DNA from: CAYRMV01 sp964425255
GTDB lineage: Bacteria; Bacteroidota; Bacteroidia; Flavobacteriales_D; Crocinitomicaceae
Assembly: GCA_964425255.1 (NCBI GenBank)
Contig: CAYRMV010000029.1
Location: 1 to 28,988 of the forward strand
Reading direction: 5' to 3'
DNA length: 28,988 bases
Position numbers and translations under genes: made by a program. Under the pieces are notes generated by a model, which saw nothing but the letters and a program-made list of their open reading frames with translations, did not search any database and was not told where the DNA came from. Positions 24,631-28,988 of this stretch are shown one piece after another. Position 1 is the first letter of the stretch. Every line of letters starts with the position of its first letter.

Positions 24631-26309
24631 GCTTTTTCTTTTTTAATTTTTATTTCAATTTTCGTGCCGCTTGAGTCAGATTGAATTTGAGCATCTCCCC
24701 CAATGGCATTACTTCTTTCAAGAATGGAATGAATTCCAAATGCTTTCGTACTATTCATACTATTCGAAACAGAAAAGCCTTTTCCGTTGTCTTTGATCTC
24801 GATAAGGATCAATTCATCCGATTCTTCCAAAACAATTTTTCCAGCAATTGCATCCGCATGTTTCAATATATTCGTAATTGCCTCTTGAACAATTCGGTAG
24901 ACTTGTAATTCATCTTTTGAATTAAGTCCTCCTTTGTAATTCAATTCAGCAGTTAACATAAAGTTCTTGCTGTATTGAATTCGTTCCACCAATTGTTCGA
25001 GCGTAATTTTTAAACCTACCCGTTCAAACATCGCTGGACTTAAATTTCGACTAATGTTGCGCACCTCGTCGATCACGGTATCTATTTTCTTCTTGAGAGA
25101 CCCAGGTTCCACATCCACCATTTGGCGCAAATTCACCAAATCATTTCCGATACTGTCATGCAAATCCGAAGCAATTCTTTTGCGTTCATCTTCTGTCACT
25201 TCAAAGAGTTGTCGGGTAAAACGAGCTCTCATTTGAACATCTTCACGCAAGCGGTTTTTTCTTTTCAAAGTCATCATTAATCGAAGGAAAATCAAAAATA
25301 GCAAGATCAAAAACACAATGATAGCCAACCACAAATTACGCTGTTTCACCTGAAGATCAGACTCTTGTTTATTTTTTATGGTTTGATTTAATTTTTCAAG
25401 TAATCTATTTTTTTGTAACAAGGAAGTGATTTCACCATGATCAATTTGTTCATTCAATTGAATGGATAAATTACGTGCTTCGTAAGCTGTTTTAAAATCG
25501 TTAATCGCTTCACTTAAATGAGTTAAATTGTATAAATAATATTGTTTATCGAAATTATTGGAACAAGTTTGAACTGCATTTGCTAACGAATCGATGTAAG
25601 CTGAATTCGATTTCTTTTTTCCAAAAATGTCAATTCTAGCTTTCGTTAAATAATAATGATCCAAGTAATTATTTGATTGAGGGTCATTTTTAATTAAGTC
25701 TCTTTTCGTGTGTTTACTTAGAAATTTTTCCGCAAAAGCATAATTTTTCACATTGGTTGCCACCCAAGCAAAATCAGGTAAAAAATCCATTTTAAGTCTA
25801 ACTGAATCTGGAATATGAGATAAACTCTCATCGACCCAATGAAGCAATTGCATGCATTTCAGGCTGTCATTCGCTTTTTCTCCGTCGAAAGCGTGAGCCA
25901 AAATGTAGCTCAAATAATGAGTAAAAACAAGCGATCCGTTTTTCGTTTGAGAAAATTCAAAAGCAGTTTTGTAATAACTAATTGTTTTTTGAGGTTGTTT
26001 GTTCCATGCGTTGTAGACATTTCCCACAAAAAAATAAGCACGGGAAATCAACAAAGAATCTTTGGTTTGTTTCGCTAAATGCAATGCAGAATCAAAATAA
26101 ATGAGTGATTCACCCATTTCGCCCATTTTATTTCGTAGACCATACAAACTATCCCCTTGATCAATCAACCTTTCCACGTAAAGTGAATCTTTTGCAAATT
26201 GAACTTTCAATGAATTTTCATTTGGTTTTTGTTTGATAGAAATCGGTTCACTGCAACCTGAAACAAGAAGCATTAACAACAAACCAATAAATCCCCCAAA
26301 ATTATCCAT
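24627..26309 (-). CDS. TPR-containing, putatively lipidated NarL-type histidine kinase
   Basis: A 560-residue kinase. The N-terminus (LLLMLLVSGCSE) is a lipoprotein signal with lipobox Cys19, so the sensor is probably tethered at both ends. Residues about 40-300 are helical repeats of the tetratricopeptide type (ALHLAKQTKDSLLISRAYFFVG and similar). A membrane helix at about 326-345 leads to a HisKA_3 dimerisation domain (DERKRIASDLHDSIG, phospho-acceptor His384) and an ATPase domain with QEAITNILKHA (475-485), DNGKGF (507-512) and FGIHSIL (524-530). TPR-sensor kinases of this layout are frequent in Bacteroidota; the ligand is unknown. Coupled by ATGA overlap to the NarL regulator. Confidence 0.92.
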   Translation of the reverse strand: MDNFGGFIGLLLMLLVSGCSEPISIKQKPNENSLKVQFAKDSLYVERLIDQGDSLYGLRNKMGEMGESLIYFDSALHLAKQTKDSLLISRAYFFVGNVYNAWNKQPQKTISYYKTAFEFSQTKNGSLVFTHYLSYILAHAFDGEKANDSLKCMQLLHWVDESLSHIPDSVRLKMDFLPDFAWVATNVKNYAFAEKFLSKHTKRDLIKNDPQSNNYLDHYYLTKARIDIFGKKKSNSAYIDSLANAVQTCSNNFDKQYYLYNLTHLSEAINDFKTAYEARNLSIQLNEQIDHGEITSLLQKNRLLEKLNQTIKNKQESDLQVKQRNLWLAIIVFLILLFLIFLRLMMTLKRKNRLREDVQMRARFTRQLFEVTEDERKRIASDLHDSIGNDLVNLRQMVDVEPGSLKKKIDTVIDEVRNISRNLSPAMFERVGLKITLEQLVERIQYSKNFMLTAELNYKGGLNSKDELQVYRIVQEAITNILKHADAIAGKIVLEESDELILIEIKDNGKGFSVSNSMNSTKAFGIHSILERSNAIGGDAQIQSDSSGTKIEIKIKKEKA

Positions 26310-26326
26310 GAAGTTGAAATGAGAGG

Positions 26327-26334
26327 CAAAAGTA
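26327..26334 (-). promoter_or_regulatory. -7 box of the kinase-regulator operon
   Basis: Read on the - strand this is TACTTTTG, a perfect TAnnTTTG match, 17 bases before the kinase ATG (26309). No TTG at a standard -33 distance, which may mean it depends on an activator. Confidence 0.5.
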
Positions 26335-26372
26335 CAACACTTGATTTCAATTTCTCACATCTCGAAAGATTT

Positions 26373-26388
26373 TCAGGGTTAACCCTGA
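26373..26388. promoter_or_regulatory. Perfect 16-bp palindrome, candidate operator
   Basis: TCAGGGTTAACCCTGA is an exact palindrome in the 123-base gap between the kinase operon and the secreted-protein operon. It directly abuts the -33 TTG (26389-26391) of the rightward promoter, so its centre is about 42-45 bases before the expected start, the classical position for an activator touching RNA polymerase. NarL-type regulators bind inverted repeats, so the neighbouring regulator is the first candidate. Confidence 0.6.
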
Positions 26389-26418
26389 TTGCCTAAATAA
26401 CAAAGGGTCGTAATCTTG
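26389..26418 (+). promoter_or_regulatory. Bacteroidota-type promoter of the secreted-protein operon
   Basis: TTG (26389-26391), exactly 19 bases, TAATCTTG (26411-26418; one mismatch to TAnnTTTG). The start would be near 26423-26425, about 8-10 bases before the ATG at 26433. This is the best-spaced promoter in the window. Confidence 0.6.
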
Positions 26419-26432
26419 TAAAAAATATACTA

Positions 26433-26915
26433 ATGATTATTTCACTAAAAAACACAATGCTATTTTGTGGGTGCATGACGATTTCGAATGGCTTTTTTGC
26501 TCAAGAAGCGTTTGTTGCAAACGGAAATGAAGCACAAGGCGCAGGTGGAACTGTGTCTTCTTCGATTGGTCAAGTCTTTGATCAGTCGTTTTCGCAAACT
26601 ACAGGTACTGTTTCTCAAGGTGTACAACAAGCTTACGAAATCTTCACAGCAAACATCACTGAGTTAGCGAAACCATTTAACATCCAAGTTTATCCAAATC
26701 CAACGGATGGTCAAATTCAGTTGTCATTGGAAGCTGTTTCTTTTGATAAATTGATCTATCGAATTATGGATTTAAATGGAAAACAACTCGCTGTTGAGTC
26801 TATTTCAACAACAAGTTCATTGCTTTCTTTTGATTTATATCCTGCTGGAGTATATCTATTAGATATTTTATCAAACAATCAGTCCATTCAGACTTTTAAA
26901 ATCATCAAAAAATAA
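26433..26915 (+). CDS. Short T9SS type A cargo protein
   Basis: A 160-residue secreted protein. A signal peptide ends near residue 24 (FFAQ). The mature N-terminal part (EAFVANGNEAQGAGGTVSSSIGQV, then TVSQGVQQAYEI) is a pattern common in short Bacteroidota cargo proteins. The type A sorting domain follows (about 85-160: VYPNPTDGQIQLSLE, YRIMDLNGKQL, YPAGVYLLDI, TFKIIKK), ending in the usual basic residues. With so little between signal and sorting domain, it is probably a small surface-anchored or carrier protein. Seven bases separate it from the next gene, so they form an operon. Confidence 0.88.
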   Translation: MIISLKNTMLFCGCMTISNGFFAQEAFVANGNEAQGAGGTVSSSIGQVFDQSFSQTTGTVSQGVQQAYEIFTANITELAKPFNIQVYPNPTDGQIQLSLEAVSFDKLIYRIMDLNGKQLAVESISTTSSLLSFDLYPAGVYLLDILSNNQSIQTFKIIKK

Positions 26916-26922
26916 TTTCTTC

Positions 26923-28988
26923 ATGAAAAAATTATACATCGCGGTTACAGCCTTGCTTGTTTCAGCTGGTAGTCTTTTTGCCCAAGCTCCAGAAAAAATG
27001 AGCTATCAGGCAATTGTTCGAAACGCAACTAATGCGCTTGTTTCTAATCAAGAAGTGGGCATGCAAATTAGTATTCTTCAAGGTTCCGCAAATGGAACTC
27101 CAGTTTATGTCGAAACACAAGCTCCCACTTCCAATGCGAATGGATTGGTTACTCTTCAAATTGGTGGAGGTACGGTGGTTACTGGTTCATTGACAAACAT
27201 TAACTGGGAAAATGGACCCTATTTCGTCAAAACAGAAACAGATCCAACAGGTGGCACAAACTATACCATTACAGGTACAAGTCAATTATTGAGTGTTCCG
27301 TATGCTCTGTACGCTAAAACATCAGGAAGTTCAACTCCTGGACCGCAAGGACCTGCAGGACCGCAAGGTATCCAAGGGGAAACAGGACCACAAGGACCAA
27401 TTGGTTTGACAGGAGCTACGGGTCCACAAGGACCGATTGGTTTAACAGGAGCTACAGGTCCAATGGGACCACAAGGTCCAGCAGGTCCAGCGGGAGCTGA
27501 CGGAACAAACGGATTAGATGGCGCATCTGGAGCAACAGGTCCAATGGGACCACAAGGTCCAGCAGGTCCAGCGGGAGCTAANNNNNNNNNNNNNNNNNNN
27601 NNNNNNNNNNNNNNNNNNNNNNNNNNNNNNNNNNNNNNNNNNNNNNNNNNNNNNNNNNNNNNNNNNNNNNNNNNNNNNNNNGTCCAGCAGGACCAGCGGG
27701 AGCTGACGGAACAAATGGATTAGACGGCGCAACTGGTGCAACAGGTCCAATGGGACCACAAGGTCCAGCAGGACCAGCGGGAGCTGACGGAACAAACGGA
27801 TTAGACGGAGCAAAGGGAGCAACAGGACCACAAGGGCCAGCAGGTGTTCCGGGAGCTAACGGACAAGGTGTACCTACAGGTGGAACAACAGGACAAGTTC
27901 TTGCAAAAGTGGATGGCACGGATTACACCACACAGTGGATAACACCCTCAAGTGGAACAACTTTACCAACGCAAACAGGTAATGATGGAAAAGTTTTAAC
28001 TACTGATGGTAGTACTTTATCTTGGGAAACGCCTAATGCAACACCATCACAGTTAGAGGTTTTTACAACTGCTTCAGGAGCAAAATCCTATAGAATTTTT
28101 GAAAGAGATACCAATAATTATGGAACTCTTGGTAATGATGCCGTAGATTTATCTTACTCAGATCAAGATGGCAGTAATAACGGTGCAACAGGAAATGGAA
28201 CTTTTACAGCAGGTTATAACAACAAAGCGTCTGCTGATGGTGCAGTAGCTTTAGGGGCACTTAATAATGCTTCTGGACTAACCTCTACAGCATTAGGAGT
28301 TGGGAATACTGCTTCGGGACAAGCTGCAACAGTTTCTGGTTTTCTAAATACAGCTTCTGGTGGAGCGTCAACTGCTATGGGTTTTTCTGTAAATGCAATC
28401 GGAGACGGATCGGTAGCTTTAGGAGCCTATTTGAATGCTAGAAGTCCTGGTGAAATTGTTGTAGGTACAGGTAACACAGATTATGTTCCAGCTGATTCAT
28501 CAGTATTCAACAGTGCAGATCGTGCTTTTGTTGTAGGTATTGGAGAAGTAGGTCTTGGAAGCGTAACCAGCCGAAAAGATGGTTTAATCGTTTACAAAGA
28601 TGGAACGTTAGCATTAGATAAATTAGCATCAGCACCAGCAATTACTCAAGATCGTTTGTATGTATTAAATGATAAACTGCATTATAATGGTACCGAGATT
28701 GGGCAGGATTTGCCAACTGGTGGAACAACTGGACAAGTGTTAGCTAAAGTAGATGGGACAGATTACAATACACAATGGGTAACGCCAGCAACTGGTGGAA
28801 GTGGAGCGCAAGTAGCGTTGATTGCTACCAAAACTACTAATGCTCAAGTTTTATCATTAGCGAACGGAATAAATACAGGTGATTTGGTAACGTTTGACAA
28901 TGTGGTAACTTCCAATGCGTCTATTGGGACATACAATACATCAACCAATACTTTTACCGTAGCACAATCAGGAGTTTACACCATACAA
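26923..28988 (+). CDS. Collagen-like surface protein with YadA-like repeats and C1q-like domain (partial, gapped)
   Basis: An exported protein, open at the right edge. Signal peptide residues 1-20 (SLFAQ). Residues about 22-130 are a Bacteroidota N-terminal domain (KMSYQAIVRNATNALV, VYVETQAPTSNANGLVTLQIG, TSQLLSVPYALYAK). From 27340 come 27 uninterrupted Gly-X-Y triplets to the N-run and about 21 more after it. After the collagen part, GTTGQVLAKVDGTDY occurs twice (27879, 28719). Between those copies lie YadA-head-like repeats (28212-28440: DGAVALGALNNASG, TALGVGNTASG, GDGSVALGA). The end (about 28806 on: GDLVTFDNVVTSNASIGTYN, FTVAQSGVYTIQ) looks like the first half of a C1q/TNF-like domain. 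Downstream of the gap the true frame has codons starting at 27684 and stays open for 435 codons. The export route is unseen because the C-terminus is missing. Confidence 0.85.
27340..27868 (+). repeat. Collagen-like Gly-X-Y tract with an 81-bp unit
   Basis: Within the tract a 27-residue (81-bp) unit GATGPMGPQGPAGPAGADGT...NGLDGA recurs: 27448-27528 complete, 27529-27581 cut by the gap, a partial copy 27682-27734, and 27735-27815 complete. Shorter GPQGPIGLTGAT units precede it (27397-27447). The near-identity of the copies explains the assembly break. Confidence 0.92.
27582..27681. other. Assembly gap (100 N)
   Basis: Exactly 100 N, the conventional size for a gap of unknown length. Joining the two sides in frame requires a real length equal to 2 modulo 3, so 100 (1 modulo 3) cannot be correct if the gene is intact. 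Confidence 0.98.
27879..28787 (+). repeat. Two 69-bp direct repeats flanking the YadA-like region
   Basis: Copies at 27879-27947 and 28719-28787 both encode GGTTGQVLAKVDGTDY followed by T/N-TQW and a TP end; the second is 840 bases after the first and has many synonymous differences. They look like hinge or linker modules as found in phage tail-fibre-like and other modular surface proteins. Confidence 0.85.

Noticed and set aside
27682..27724. Premature stop after the gap, suggesting a frameshifted pseudogene
   Set aside because: The stop appears only if the gap is exactly 100 bases. The other frame continues the collagen repeat and stays open for 435 codons.
27340..27868. Regular repeats as a possible CRISPR array
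   Set aside because: The repeats are in frame, encode Gly-X-Y triplets, and have no unique spacers between conserved repeats.
27514..27919. Long Pro/Leu-rich open frames on the - strand over the collagen tract
   Set aside because: They are the antisense shadow of GGN-CCN repeats; no start context and interrupted by the gap.
1..28988. tRNA, rRNA, insertion sequence or integrase genes
   Set aside because: No cloverleaf, rRNA-like block, transposase motif or terminal inverted repeat was recognised on either strand by eye.

Overview
The window looks like a chromosomal scaffold piece from a member of Bacteroidota, most likely Flavobacteriales and perhaps a Fluviicola/Crocinitomicaceae-type organism. 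The family placement is inference. The phylum call rests on several signs: type IX secretion (T9SS) cargo with both type A and type B C-terminal domains, a PorP/SprF protein, an N-terminal DAHP synthase fused to a C-terminal chorismate mutase, near-absence of Shine-Dalgarno sites, and several TAnnTTTG -7 boxes. Coding is dense. A 100-base run of N at 27582-27681 is an assembly gap inside a repetitive gene, and the last gene runs off the right edge.

Layout. 1-6065: a terminator, then housekeeping and signalling genes on the + strand: an OmpR-type regulator overlapping tsaB, DAHP synthase-chorismate mutase, a MazG-like pyrophosphohydrolase, a CvpA-family membrane protein overlapping a small secreted protein, and an orphan histidine kinase. 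6199-8984: a CUB-like/PKD type B T9SS cargo protein followed by its probable PorP/SprF partner. 8998-12468: an accessory-looking, AT-rich stretch (membrane protein, outer-membrane barrel, HD-type hydrolase, putative lipoprotein, PIN-toxin/HTH-antitoxin pair). 12565-16608: a 1347-residue secreted protein on the - strand. 16794-17486: inorganic pyrophosphatase.

17786-23353 is a signalling block: a small PepSY-like exported protein with a sigma54-like promoter, an NtrC-type regulator, and, convergent with abutting stop codons, a hybrid kinase carrying HisKA, ATPase, REC and Hpt domains, so all four steps of a phosphorelay are encoded side by side. A PlsC-like acyltransferase lies upstream of the hybrid kinase on the same strand. 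23354-23571 is a repeat-rich spacer, followed by a NUDIX gene.

24004-28988 is the most attractive region. A NarL-type regulator and a TPR-containing, putatively lipidated histidine kinase form an operon. It is divergent from a two-gene secreted operon: a short T9SS type A cargo protein, then a long protein with perfect Gly-X-Y collagen repeats, YadA-head-like repeats and the start of a C1q/TNF-like domain. A perfect 16-bp palindrome sits directly upstream of a well-formed Bacteroidota promoter in the divergent gap and is a plausible operator linking the two units. All functional assignments come from reading the sequence; no searches were run.
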